In this document: piece after piece, positions 46,931-57,184 of the stretch
How the letters are laid out: each line of letters begins with the position of its first letter
How positions within the stretch are numbered: position 1 is the first letter of the stretch
Source of the DNA: Uranotaenia lowii
Taxonomy: Eukaryota > Arthropoda > Insecta > Diptera > Culicidae
Assembly: GCF_029784155.1 (NCBI RefSeq)
Contig: NC_073691.1
Location: forward strand, 51,876,490-51,940,489
Length of the DNA stretch: 64,000 nucleotides
Direction of reading: 5' to 3'
Program-made: the position numbers and the translations under genes
Notes under the pieces: generated by a model
What the model saw: only the letters and a program-made list of their open reading frames with translations
Told to the model about the DNA's origin: nothing
Database searches by the model: none

Positions 46931-47205
46931 CAGCAAACATAAAGTCGCATTAAAAATGACAACTCAAGTAATTCAAAACGTTACTGCGAATCGTAATTTC
47001 AACTAACGCAAGAAAAGGGTAAAAAAAATCGTTACTCGAAGTCGTATTAAATGGTTTAAATTGGATATGCTAAAAAGTTCGCCATGTTTGCAGATTTTGA
47101 AGACGATTTCGTCATTTTTTTTCTCGAGTGGGTTAAGTGAGAAAATAGCTTTTATGTTCTCTCTGCGACTAGTAGTGCAAACAGATTGCTAAAAATCATA
47201 TAGTG
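46931..47205. mobile_element. MITE fragment with a CAGCAAACAT end
   Basis: It begins CAGCAAACATAAAGTCGCAT and aligns with the reverse complement of 22320-22618. Shared words include GAATCGTAATT, AAATTGGATATG, CGCCATGTTTGCA and ATGTTCTCTCTGCGA. The opposite end is not seen, so this copy is incomplete. Confidence 0.6.
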
Positions 47206-48053
47206 TATTTGCAAGAATTGTCCAATGACAGACTTACTTAACTTAATGATCCCGCGCCGATCCTCCGGTGCATAGGGCCGTGGTAAAAGACCTCCAATGT
47301 TGACGATCCGGAGCCAGCGTCTTCACTTGGTCCCAGTCAAGATTCTCGTCGACAGTTCAGATTTCAGCGGCTAGGCTTCGCCGCCACGAGTTTCTGGGTC
47401 TGCCTCTTCTTCGATGACCTTCTGGATTCCAATCTAGCGCCTCTCTGCAAATCTCGTTTTCATCTCTTCGCAGCGTGTGCCCAATCCATCTCCACTTACG
47501 TTCCCGAATCTCGATTTCTAGCGCCCTTTGATGACACCGGCGATGCAGTTCCTCATTCGAGATCCAGTTGCCAGGCCACCAAGCGCGGATGATATTCCGC
47601 AGGCAGCGGTTTACAAATACTTGCAGTTTTCGCGTCGTTACCGCATACACTGTATCAAAAAATTGTCCGTACAGCACGTACCTTGACATCCAAACAATCA
47701 AAAAGTGCACTTTTTCAGTCAATAAAAATACTACAATTACATCATTCGCTACAGAAACTAGTCCTTTTTGAAGATCAGTATTTAAAATGTTTAAGAATTA
47801 AACATTAAAAATAATCCAATTCATTTTGTAAAGAAAGTCCCAAAAATGACGTCAAAAAATTGTCCGTACACTGAAGCTTTTGTCAAATGTTAGTCAGGTA
47901 AACAGTTATATGTCACTCTGTCAAACTCAGAAACGTGAATTGAATCTCAGCAAAGACAATTACCAGTGGTCTGAGCGATAAATACGGTAAAATGAACTTT
48001 ATTCAGCATAAATCAGTAGATTTCACCAATTTGTGGATTAAATTAACAGGAAA

Positions 48054-48245
48054 ATGTCTGCTCCTCACAAAAAAATACCCGTAGACATCCGGAAACTGAT
48101 TGTTGACCTGAAGATTGACGGTAAAAGCTTGTCCGAAATTTATTTATTTACTTGTCTTCGAATTACGCATAGAATAGTAAAATGTCCACGATCGTCGGTT
48201 CAGTATGTCCTTCAGAACTTTAAGAAGACTAACTCCCTGGAGACT
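48054..48245 (+). pseudogene. duplicated N-terminus of the Tc1-like transposase (left arm)
   Basis: The frame MSAPHKKIPVDIRKLIVDLK, then DGKSLSEI, is the DNA-binding helix-turn-helix part of a Tc1 transposase. It stops matching after NFKKTNSLET, where the inverted arm ends (48245). Part of the region (residues 31-45) differs from the other copy by a shifted frame. It is a fragment carried in the inverted arm and could not give a working enzyme. Its sister is on the minus strand, starting at 49895. Confidence 0.75.
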
Positions 48246-48249
48246 AATC

Positions 48250-49895
48250 GTATAAGCTGATGGTTGGTTTGATCGTATTTTCGGGTCAGAACCAAACAAT
48301 CCTATTTATATTCCTGTAGACGCGTGATATGACTGATAAATCTATTTATTTTTCTCCGTGAATGAATGTCAAGTTTGCGCTGACAGCACCCCTCACTATT
48401 ACTTGGCCACCACCGTAGGGGAGGAGCGGGCTATATGCGCCTATTAAGCAGAACACTGATTTAATCAAATATCACATCGAATATGTTTACAAAAACTATA
48501 TACACGTGTGCAGGCATCTGTTTTCTATACATTGGAGTAATTTTTATGTTAAAATTTTCTTCTGTTTCCAAGAAAATGATTTTATTATAAGTGTTGTCTA
48601 AAATGCCGAACCTCAAACCGTGCGGGCTAAATGCGCCTATTTATGTTTTGACAAAATTTCTGTTTTATGGGCAATATTTCCGTATAATTTCATTGAAACT
48701 GCTAGAAAGTAATAATTTCCGTACGACAAAGCCGAAGTTTCATAAAAATTAATGTATATTATAATTTTATGGAATAAAACAAAAGTTAGGATTGCCATAC
48801 TATGGAGGCAGTTCATCCATGAGAAAAACTTCATCAAATCTGTTTTTAGATCGTCAATTCTCTCTTAAGATGTTATTCAGAGCTTAGATTTGGAAGTTTC
48901 AATGATAAAAATCATCTATTTGTTCTATTTAACCTGTTAATTCAGGATGGAGGCATTTTACAAACATGATGGGCGCATACAAAAACACTCTATTATTCCA
49001 CTCTATAATCATTATTAAACTTCCACAAAAGCTGAAATATGTTTGATTGCTTAAGTTCATTTGAATAAGAAACAAAACCCATCCTAGTTTTTCTTTTTAG
49101 CTTTTTTACGTATAATTTTTAAAAGTCGAAATATTACATCAAAATGTTTCAAAACCTTGTACGATTTTTTAAATTTTTTTGAGTTTGTAAATTCATAAAA
49201 TTCTTTCTTGCCTTATGTTCTAAGCGTATCACCCTCAAAATGCATTGGTCAGATAAGCTGTCTAGTCAGCCATTTCATCAAACAGCCGTAGGGTCATTTA
49301 ACCCGATAGGCCCATTTAGGAAACCTTTCCCCTACTTAACTGTCGGTCGCAAATTTTTCGGATCCAATTCAGTATTTGGATTACGCCATACTCTTACATG
49401 CCCGTCAGACCCAAAAATATTAAATTGGCTTTTGTCAGTGAATATGACGTTCTGCCAGAACTCTTCCGGTTCCAGGAAATACTTTTGAGCGTATTCTAGC
49501 CATTTTTTTTATTTTTAGTAGATATAAACGGCTTCTTAAGAGCAACACGATCTCGGTATATTTTCTCATGAAGTATGTTCCGTACCGTTTGAGGATTAAC
49601 CAGTATGTTTTCAAAATTCTTCAGGCTGTCAGCTACTTTCGGGGCACTGATTTAAGGATTCTGACGATTTCCCTGACAATGATGTGATGGTGACGATCCG
49701 TAAGCTTCAGTTTGCGTCCTCTTCCTAGAGTAGTCTCCAGAGAGTTAGTCTTCTTAAAGTTCTGAAGGACATACTTAACCGGTGATAGTGGCCGTTTTAC
49801 TATACCTGCAACTTCGGACAAGCTTTTACCGTCATTCTTCAGGTCAGCAATCAGTTTCCGTATGTCAACGGGTATTTTTTGTGAGGAGCAGACAT
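48250..49895 (-). pseudogene. Tc1-like transposase, broken, split by a MITE
   Basis: The start codon is at 49895 (MSAPHKKIPVDIRKL). The HTH region continues through GKSLSEVAGIVKRPLSPVKY, NFKKTNSLETTLGRGRKLKL and TDRHHHIIVREIVRILKSVPRK, where the frame breaks (about 49635). After further changes, the first catalytic Asp block reads NVIFTDKSQFNIFGSDGHV (about 49460-49400), followed by VRVWRNPN. At PTVK the MITE (48418-49332) interrupts. On the far side the frame resumes as GGGQVIVRGAVSANLTFIHG, the HGGG block of Tc1 enzymes, then meets stops. The second Asp and the Glu are lost because the gene is cut at the junction with the inverted left arm near 48246. It cannot be active. Confidence 0.8.
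48418..49332. mobile_element. MITE with GGGGAG ends, TA duplication, inside the transposase
   Basis: The left end GGGGAGGAGCGGGCTATATG and the right end, inverted, GGGGAAAGGTTTCC, then GGGCCTAT, are imperfect inverted repeats flanked by TA (48416-48417 and 49333-49334). Removing the element with one TA joins TVK to a GGGQ block in frame. Words like GGGCTAAATGCGCC near 48627 and an inverted GGGCGCAT near 48970 recur inside. It belongs to the same broad group as 55666-57921 and 62027-63000, all with TA-GGGGA ends. Confidence 0.8.
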
Positions 49896-52800
49896 CTTCT
49901 TGTTAATTTTTGTGGATTTAATTAGCAGGAAAATGTTTGCTTCTCACAAAAAAATACCCGTTGATATCCGGAAACACGAAAATCTACAGATTTATGCTAG
50001 ATAAAGTTCATTTTACCGTATTTATCGCTCAGACAACTGGAAATTGACTTGGCTAAGATTCAACTCACGTTTCTGCGTTTGACAGACTGACATATAACTG
50101 TTTACTTGACTAATATTTGACAAAGGCCTCAGTGTACGGACAATTTTTTGACGTCGTTTTTGGGACTTTCCATACAAAATGAATTGGATTATTTTTAAGG
50201 TTTAATTCATAAACATTTTTAATACTGATCTACAAAAAGGACTAGTTTCTGCAGCGAATGATGTAATTGTAGTATTTTTATTGACTGAAAAAGTGCACTT
50301 TTTGATTGTTTGGATGTCAAGGTACGTGCTGTACGGACAATTTTTTGATACAGTGTATGTGCACCAAGTTTCGCACCCGTACAGCAATACAGATTTGACG
50401 TTTGAGTTGAAGATTCGGATTTTCGTTCGTAGAGAGATCTGACGTGACCGCCAGATGTTTCGGAGACTCGCAAACGCAAATCGGGCCTTTCTGATCCGGG
50501 TTTCGATGTCTTTTCTGGTACCACCATCAGGCGTTATCTGGCTACCAAGATACTGGAAGCACTCCACTTTCTCAACTTGTTGCCCAGCTACCATGAAACT
50601 GGAGGGATTTCCTGTGTTGATCTCCATCGACTTGGTCTTTCCGACATTGACTTTGAGACCTGCTGCCTTGGAACTTTCGGTGAGGTCGTCGAGTTTGTTC
50701 TGCATATCTGGTTGTGTTTGGGCGAGCAAAACAATATCGTCAGCCAGGTCAAGGTCGTTCAGTTGCTCCATTGTTGAAGGATTCCACGGCAATCCTCGGT
50801 TCGGTGCACAGTCGATCGATCCAGTCAGAATCTCATCCATTACGATTAGAAAAGGAGCGGTGATAGAATACATCCTTGTCTCACTCCAGCAGTTACCGGG
50901 ATTGGTTCGGACAAGATACCGTCGTGCAAGACCTTGCACGAAAATGCCTCGTATTGTGCTTCGATGAGATGGACTAGTTTCTCTGGGACCCCTCGTCGCC
51001 TTAGAGCCGCCCAGATGTTTTCATGGTTAAGTCGGTCGAATGCTTTTTCGAAATCAACGAACACCAGCAGAAGAGAGTCCTGGAATTCGTTGATTTGTTC
51101 CAGTATGATTCGTAGCGTTGTGATGTGGTCCACACATGATCGTCCGGATCGGAATCCAGCTTGTTGCCGTCGGAGTGTAGCGTCGATTTTCTCCTGGATC
51201 CTGTTCAGGATCACTTTGCAGAGTACTTTGAGGGTTGTACAGATCAAAGTTATGCCACGCCAGTTACCGCACTCTGTTAGGTCTCCTTTCTTTGGGACCT
51301 TTACGAGGATACCCTGCATCCAGTCGGCCGGGAATGTTGCAGTATCCCAGATGTCAGCGAAAAGACGGTGCAACATTTGTGCTGATAGGGCAGGGTCGGC
51401 TTTCAGCATTTCAGCAGGGATGCAATCGATCCCAGGTGCTTTGTTGGATTTCATGTTTTTGATTGCCGCTTCTATTTCAGCCAGCGAGGGCGCTTCCGAG
51501 TTGACGCCATTAATGCGACTTACTGTTGGCGCTTCGAGCTGCGGGTTTTGTTGGCCATCGCTATTCGTGACTCGGAAGAGTTGTTCGAAGTGCTCAGTCC
51601 ATCGTTTGAGCTGATCTGTTCGATCGGTTAATAACTGACCTGCTCGGTCTTTCAGCGGCATTCTTGCATTAGTCCTTGCACCACTGAGGCGGCGAGAAAT
51701 GTCATAAAGTAATCGGATATCTCCATTGGCGGCGGCTCTTTCTCCCTCTTCGGCTAGGGAGTTTGTCCAGGCTCTCTTGTCTCGTCTACAAGCTCGTTTA
51801 ACTGCCTTTTCCAGCTCCGCATATCGTAAGCGGGCGGCTGCTTTGGCTGACCCGGTACATGCCTGCTCAATTCCGACTTTCGCCTTTCTCCGATCATCGA
51901 CCATCCTCCAAGTTGCATCCGACATCCATTCACTTCTTCTTCTACAAACTTTACCGAGAGTACCATGGCTCGTCGTGATAAAGGCATTCTTGATTCCACA
52001 CCAGTGTTCTTCGACTGTTCCGTCTGTCGGCAGCTCCGAGGCTCGCGATTCTAGCTGTTCAACGTATGCCCTTTTCACCTCTGGATTCTCCAACCGGCGG
52101 ACGTCGTATCGACACCCGACTTTCTCCTCGCGCCGTTGGACACGCGCAACTCTCAGTCGTATCTCGCCAAGGACGAGGTGATGGTCAGATGCAATGTCTG
52201 CGCTTCGTTTGTTGCGGACATCAAGAAGGCTCCTTCTCCATTTTCGGCTGATGTAGATGTGATCAATTTGATTTTCTGTTCGGCCATCTCGGGATACCCA
52301 AGTGACCTTATGTGCTGGTCGATGGGGGAAGAGCGATCCACCGATCACCATGTTGTTGTTGCCACAAAATTCTACAAACAGCTCTCCGTTTTCGCTCATC
52401 TGTCCTAGGCCATGGCGCCCCATGATGCGCTCAAGGTCTTGATTGTCGGAGCCAATCTTTGCGTTGAAGTCGCCCAAATGGATTTGAATGTCACCCTTCG
52501 GAATTTTCTCTACCACGCTGTTCAGTTGACTGTAAAACTGCTCTTTCTCCTGCAAGTCGGCAACGTCAGTTGGCGCATAACACTGGACCATTGTAAGGTT
52601 TCTAACCCGTGTTCTAAATCTGGCTACGATTATTCTTTCGTTTATCGGTTCCCATCTAATGAGGGCCGCGTAGGCCTGCGGGCTTAACAGGAAACCAACT
52701 CCTCGTTCCCGAGTAGCATGTTCTCCACGTATGCCAGAGTAAAGCAGGACATGCCCGGATTGTGTCTTGTGTTCTCCAGTATTAGGCCAACGGACTTCGC

Positions 52801-53101
52801 TCAGTCCCAGAATTTCAAGCTTGAGGCGGCTAGCCTCTCTAGCAAGTTGTTCCAGTTTGCCTTGTTGGGCAAGGGTTAAAACATTCCATGTTCCAATTCG
52901 TGTCCGTGTTTTCATGCTAAAAGTCGTCGCCAAAGTTTCAGGTCGGTCATTTCTTTCGGATTCCGTAACAATTTCAAATCGGGAGCAGTAGGTTGTTAGC
53001 CTAAAGTCCCTATCCCGCGATGGGGCTGCCATCTTGGACTTAGCTGGCGGGAGCCGCATTTCATAAATTCAGCCGCTTGCTGCAAGACAGGCGCTGTTTG
53101 A

Positions 53102-53171
53102 GCCGCCCCTGACCTGGAGAACAGACGCTCGGTTGTTGTTGCACGCCGCCCCTGACCTGGGGAACAGACGC
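53102..53171 (-). repeat. direct repeat in the RTE 5' leader
   Basis: The word GCCGCCCCTGACCTGG, then RGAACAGACGC, occurs twice with a 42-base step (about 53103 and 53145). The surrounding leader is GC-rich and runs up to CTCTACCTCCCCGCGGTGCC (inverse strand) near 53290. Repeated words in RTE and other LINE 5' leaders can be promoter units; that role is only inferred here. Confidence 0.6.
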
Positions 53172-53290
53172 GTGCGGCCACCTTCTCAGTCTGCATGCGA
53201 CCAAAGCATCCACCGGGGTTGGGTACCCGATCTCCGCTTAGGTTACTCGCACCCCAGCCGGCACCGCGGGGAGGTAGAGATAGGAGTTGT

Positions 53291-53677
53291 GAATAAGAGG
53301 TGATATGACCACTATGGGGTCTCGTGTTGCACATTATCCACCGTTTACCAGCCAAATGACAGAATCATCAAATATTGTCGCTGGTAACGCGTTGCATGCG
53401 TTGTGAGAAAAAACTTGTGCTATCTTGCATTCTTTCAGTATGTATGAATAAGGTGTCGAATATCGCCCAGTTTGTATACTCTTATCGCTTTAGCCAGAAT
53501 TTGAAAATATGTATTTCACACGATCATTCTATAATGTATGTGAAACGTATAACAAAGTTGTTGATAATTATAGCTACAAAAATGTTTGCTGGGTGTACTA
53601 TACCAAAGATTGTATGACTAAACAAGAAAAACATTTTATGGGATTTTCATCTTATTGGATAATTCATCCTAAAAAAG
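53291..53677. other. non-coding, no recognised gene
   Basis: This is the flank of the RTE element. The plus-strand frames at 53375-53617 and 53509-53724 have no recognisable domain. Confidence 0.4.
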
Positions 53678-53755
53678 TGCAGTCAGAATCGATCTCACTG
53701 CAACATATCTTCTCGGCTTGCTAGTCCGATACCTTACCCAGTGCACCATCTGAGT
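53678..53755 (-). mobile_element. tRNA-derived SINE fragment
   Basis: The minus strand reads TGCACTGGGTAAGGTATCGG (A-box region, about 53730-53748), then GTGAGATCGATTCTGACTGC (B box, about 53679-53698). Order and spacing fit a Pol III internal promoter. It does not pair into a full cloverleaf. Confidence 0.5.
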
Positions 53756-53984
53756 CGGTTAGCAAACGGAAGTTTATTGTCATAGTCCTTCTGCCAGCGC
53801 CGATTACCAAAAAAAAAACGGACTACATTGGCCGTCTGCCGTTTTGGTTGGTAGTTTTTTGCCGTCGGTTGCGAACAAAGAATGTTTTGTTTTTCTAATG
53901 CCGGTTTACATACACACACAGCACTCGGTACACCATCCGACTATATCTTTGCTGGCTGATTTTATCCCTTCCTTTTTCTTGTGA

Positions 53985-54130
53985 TAGGATGTTTCATATG
54001 GTTTCTTTCAGACTTATGCAATGCGGTTGCGCTGCGAGGACAATGCCAGTTATTAGAAAGCTTGTTACGGCGGTCTGGCATGGAATCTTATGCCGATAAT
54101 CCCGACTCCAAGGAAGTTCATTATTGGAGT
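53985..54130 (+). pseudogene. possible reverse transcriptase scrap
   Basis: The frame contains FLSDLCNAVALRGQCQ and SLLRRSGMESYADNPDSKEV. SYADN resembles a damaged YADD site preceded by a 'LRRSG' block, and the arrangement parallels the scrap at 6940-7095. The match is short and tentative. Confidence 0.25.
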
Positions 54131-54364
54131 CTGATCTGTAGGTGTACTTATTCGAGAAAAATTAGCGAGAATTTCAGAAAAAAGAGAAAAATAGAGAAAG
54201 AAAAAAGTGTATTAGGTAAAATGATTGAAAAGGAAACAAAATACAGAGGAAGAATGATAAAATAAATAAATAAAATAAGAGCGAATGAAAGACAGGTTGA
54301 AGGCGAAAAAGGATTTCTAATAATTTAAGTTACAATAGTTAAAGTATTAAAATCGAATCTCAGT

Positions 54365-54795
54365 AATTTTATGAAGTTTTTTTTCTATTTTGTCAATTTT
54401 TCCAAGTTTTTCAATTTTGTAATATTTTTAAGTTATGGCAATTTTTAAATTCTTGCCATTTTTGTCAATTTTATTCAATCTACCAATTTCGTAGGTAAAT
54501 ATTTTCGATTTGTTTTTTTTTTATTTAGTCAATTTAGTCATTTTTGTCGTTTTTAACATTTTTATCATTTTTGTAATTTCTATCATTTTAGTCGTTTTTG
54601 TCATTTTAGACATTTTTATCATTTTTTTCATTCCATTCATTTCTTTCATTATTATCATTTTTGTCCATTTGTCGTATTTGTCAGTTGTGTCGTTTTTGAC
54701 ATTTTTGTCAATTATCAGTTTTGTCTTTATCGTCATTTCTGTCGTATTTGTAATATTTTTAATTTTTTTAATTTTTGTCCAATTTTGCTCATTTA
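54365..54795. repeat. TTTTTGTCATTTT simple repeat
   Basis: A degenerate run of TTTTnTCATTTTTGTC words with a period near 9-15 bases. The long hydrophobic frame on plus (FVIFVIFV-like) and the Lys/Met/Thr-rich frame on minus are translations of this repeat and not genes. Confidence 0.8.
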
Positions 54796-54803
54796 TCAAA
54801 GAC

Positions 54804-55606
54804 TGCTGAATCTGAAACATTTTAAACCTGCAAAATATTACCAATTTGTTTTAAATGCTGTGATTGGTCATGGCAAGTATGAATTTTTCCTTAAAATGCC
54901 TCTGTGTCGTGATAATTTCACAATTTAGGTTTTTCGTCATATCGATCTAAATTTTAAAACACTTTTAATAAGGTGTCACCAAGCAGAGAAAAACGAATAA
55001 GACAATATTTTCTGACACCGCGATAGAGGAGAATCTAAATTATGATTTTATGCAAAAAAAATCTTACTGAACTCGCTAAGGTATGCTTTTCATGGGTATG
55101 TTCTATCACGGCCCATGCGCTCGTTATAACGCGCCAATCATAGTAGGCTGAAAATAGCATTAATTTTTCAAAAAGGCCAATTTTCATTGAAAATGAACAA
55201 AAAGTCTAAAACCATATTTTGAGCGTTAATTCAGCCCAAAAAATCTATTTTTCATTTTTTGTTAAATTTCTATTAGTCCATTTTGATTTTCTTTTCATTC
55301 AAAGTGTCTGTAAGTATTGGTGTGTTTTCGGTCTTCGGCTGCTCTCGGGTGTGTTCGGCTGCTAGGCGCGTATTGAATACACAGCGGCGCGTATTCGCAA
55401 CACAGTTTTGTTCTGTGGCTTTGAATATGGTTTTTAAAAATCAAGTTTTTGAAGCAACTATAGCAATTTGAATAATGAAAAATCATAGGCATTTATACAA
55501 AACACTTTTCTTCAACGATTACACCCATTTTTGACACAATTTGTACGTGGAATACATAGAAAATCAGCGATTCGCCTACGGTGCGCAAAGTTAGATATGA
55601 TAAGGG
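54804..55606. repeat. inverted partial copy of the MITE at 55666-57921
   Basis: From GAATCTGAAACATTTTAAAC (54804) to GCGCAAAGTTAGATATGATA (55606) the sequence is the reverse complement of 57875-57185 joined to 55789-55689. The two copies lie head to head with about 60 bases between, forming a giant inverted repeat with arms near 800 bases. This copy lacks the outer terminal 50 bases of the full one. Confidence 0.85.
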
Positions 55607-55789
55607 GAAAAAGAAAGGGAACGAAACAAACAAGCCTGTGAGCTAAAACTCGAGACGAATGAGTAGGGGAACATGCCCTATTATGCGCCACCTAAGCGAA
55701 TCGCTGATTTTCTATTCACGTACAAATTGTGTCAAAAATGGGTGGAATCGTTGAAGAAAAGTGTTTTCTACAAATGTATATGATTTTTT

Positions 55790-56812
55790 TTTTCAGAGTT
55801 CCTCCTCAGCCTTGATAGAGATCGGCTGTTTTTTCCCTTCTCGGAAGATAAAGGCAGAAAAGAATATCTTTTGTGATTCGCTGTGTGAAGTGTGAGTGTG
55901 ATGAGTCCATCACCGGGGGACCACCCCGGTAGAACGATACCCGAATGGATGGATTTAAAAAATTACACGGGCGTCTTTTTTATATGGTGTTGAAGGCAGC
56001 TGATGAAAATGTGCTTCCGAAAAATCCATTCATTGTAGGGAGATCTATCGAAAAATATGGGAAAATTGAAGGTGCCTTCTATGAGAAGGGTCAGGGATGG
56101 TACGTGCTCAAGATCCGCAACAAAGATCAAAGTAGAGAGCTGATGAAATTAACTGAATTAACTGATGGTACACCTATCAAAATTGAGCTGCACCCTAGGT
56201 TGAATAAGCGCAAATTCGTCGTTACCTGTCCGGAGGTCGAAGGTATGGAAGAAAAGGAATTACTGACCGAATTATCGCCTCAAAAAATAATTGACGTGAG
56301 AAGAATTACGAAGAAAACATCAAGTGGAATAGAAGACACTAATACTTTGATATTAACTATTAGTAGTACGATCATTCCCGAATATATTAACTTTGGACCT
56401 CTCCGCGTTCGAACCCGGCTTTACTATCCTCTGCCTTTGCTATGTAGAACATGTCTGAAATATGGTCATCCGAAGAGCACATGCACAGCCTCCTTGGCGT
56501 GTAACCGCTGTAGCTCCCCCAACCACGATAGCCAAAAGTGTAAAAAAAATCCATTTTGCGGTAACTGCAACGAAGAAGGTCACTCTCCAACAAGTCGAAC
56601 ATGCCCTATCTGGACTGCCGAAACTGCAGCGCTCAAGCTCAGCACTGACAAAAACATATCACCAGCAGAAGCTCGAAAAATATTGCAGCAAACCAATAAC
56701 AACAACACTTACGCGAATATTCTAAAATCTATTCAACCTCGGCAAGAAACGAAGAAACCCGAAAAACTTATCCCAAATCCAACTCCAGAACGAACTCCAA
56801 CGAACCAAAAAG

Positions 56813-56849
<37 letters not shown>

Positions 56850-57184
56850 GCAGCAGCCACCGCACCAGAAAAGATCAACACCAGCTGTACGAACAAACAC
56901 CGCATCTCCTCCTCAGAAACGTCTCATCACTAAAACATCGTCAGGAGAATCATCAGATATGGCAATCGATAAAGATGAACCTCGCGTCAACGCAAACGAT
57001 AATCTCAAAACCCTTTCAAGGGCAGTGATCTCCTCAAATTCCTCCAAACCTCCCCAACTCCCGTCCCCTCCTTCCAACCCCTTTCAACCACCCCTTAGTA
57101 TTAAAAAATATGATCCCCGGCTCAGAAAAACTTGTAACAAGTAAATGGCCTTAAATATACGTTATTGAATAAAAAAAAAAAAAA
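55790..57184 (+). mobile_element. ORF1-only LINE copy with 12-bp target duplication and poly-A
   Basis: The duplication ATATGATTTTTT is found at 55778-55789 and 57185-57196. The copy starts TTTTCAGAGTTCCTCCTCAG, includes a leader of about 150 bases and the gag-like ORF1, and ends in an A15 run after ATTGAATAA. There is no ORF2. Removing the copy with one duplication restores a sequence that is complementary base by base to 55440-55505. It therefore moved by target-primed reverse transcription, presumably using another element's RT. Confidence 0.85.
55945..57144 (+). CDS. LINE ORF1 gag-like nucleic-acid-binding protein, intact
   Basis: A 399-codon frame with no break. In ORF1 proteins of the I/R1/Loner/Jockey group this type binds the element RNA and packs it in the RNP. 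The N-terminal part (residues 8-160) matches the usual pattern with NPFIVGRSIEKYG (27-39), LHPRLNKRKFVVTCPE (82-97), IIPEYINFGPLRVRTR (143-158) and YYPLPLLCRTC (160-170). Three CCHC knuckles follow: C167-C170-H175-C180, C186-C189-H194-C199 and C205-C208-H213-C220, the last with a longer final gap. Then come a KILQQTNNNNTYANIL stretch, a pure poly-Gln run from CAA/CAG codons (about 291-307) and a Pro-rich C-terminus. The start at 55945 (MDGFKKLHG) follows the leader closely. The lack of stops suggests recent insertion or selection. A downstream RT is absent. Confidence 0.9.

Larger units (their letters stand above)
47648..50355. mobile_element. Tc1-like foldback derivative with IR/DR ends, TA duplication
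   Basis: TA flanks both sides (47646-47647 and 50356-50357), and the ends read CACTGTATCAAAAAATTGTC inwards. The inverted arms are about 600 bases (47648-48245 and 49732-50355). Each arm holds two copies of the word TCAAAAAATTGTCCGTACA, at 47655 and 47852 on the left and, inverted, at 50330 and 50133 on the right. Spacing is 197 bases in both arms. This is the inverted-repeat/direct-repeat layout in which Tc1-type transposases bind two sites per end. Both arms also contain the start of the transposase gene, so the left arm is an inverted duplicate of the right one. The element lies inside an RTE LINE and is itself split by a MITE. Confidence 0.85.
47357..53059 (-). pseudogene. RTE endonuclease-reverse transcriptase, one frameshift and one insertion
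   Basis: The protein would nick target DNA and copy the LINE RNA there. From 53059 the frame is open for 737 codons. The likely true start is the Met at codon 49 (MKTRTRIGTWNV), because the first 48 codons are leader. Endonuclease residues are all visible: N59 in GTWNV, E88 in LSEVRW, YAPTD 161-165, D197 and N199 in GDFNA, D266 in QIDHI, and SDHH at 291-294. The RT starts near residue 525 (NKAPGIDCIPAEML), with FRSGRSCVDH, VFVDFEKAFD and GVRQGCILSPLLF. One base is missing near 50866. The other frame continues with LDLADDIVLLAQ (50720), VECFQYLGSQI and SVLLYGCETWC, which ends at the Tc1 insertion. The C-terminus resumes at 47645 (AVTTRKLQVFVNRC, HTLRRDENEICREAL, GRPRNSWRR) and stops at 47357. 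The domain type is the same as in BovB/RTE and CFDP2-related proteins. LADD replaces the more common YADD. Confidence 0.9.
47231..53290 (-). mobile_element. RTE-type LINE, nearly full length, split by a Tc1-like element
   Basis: Reading right to left: a GC-rich 5' leader (53290-53060), one long frame coding an apurinic endonuclease plus reverse transcriptase, then a 3' tail that ends AAGTTAAGTAAG at about 47231. The 2.7-kb Tc1-like foldback sits at 47648-50355. Without it the LINE is about 3.35 kb, the usual size for RTE elements with a single ORF. The leader holds a 27-base direct repeat. The 3' tail has no poly-A but a short TAAG-type repeat, also usual for RTE. GC content contrasts strongly with the AT-rich flanks, which suggests a fairly young copy. 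Confidence 0.85.

Noticed and set aside
46204..46962. Minus-strand frames of 91, 79 and 103 codons
   Set aside because: They follow the degenerate 80-100 base tandem repeat and change frame with it. No start or domain is convincing.
50455..52687. Plus-strand frames of 226, 170 and 151 codons
   Set aside because: They are antisense shadows of the RTE endonuclease-RT, whose motifs are clear on the minus strand.
54510..54844. A 99-codon hydrophobic frame (plus) and a 107-codon Lys/Met/Thr-rich frame (minus)
   Set aside because: Both are translations of a TTTTGTCATTTT simple repeat. The apparent membrane segment is a by-product of T-rich codons.
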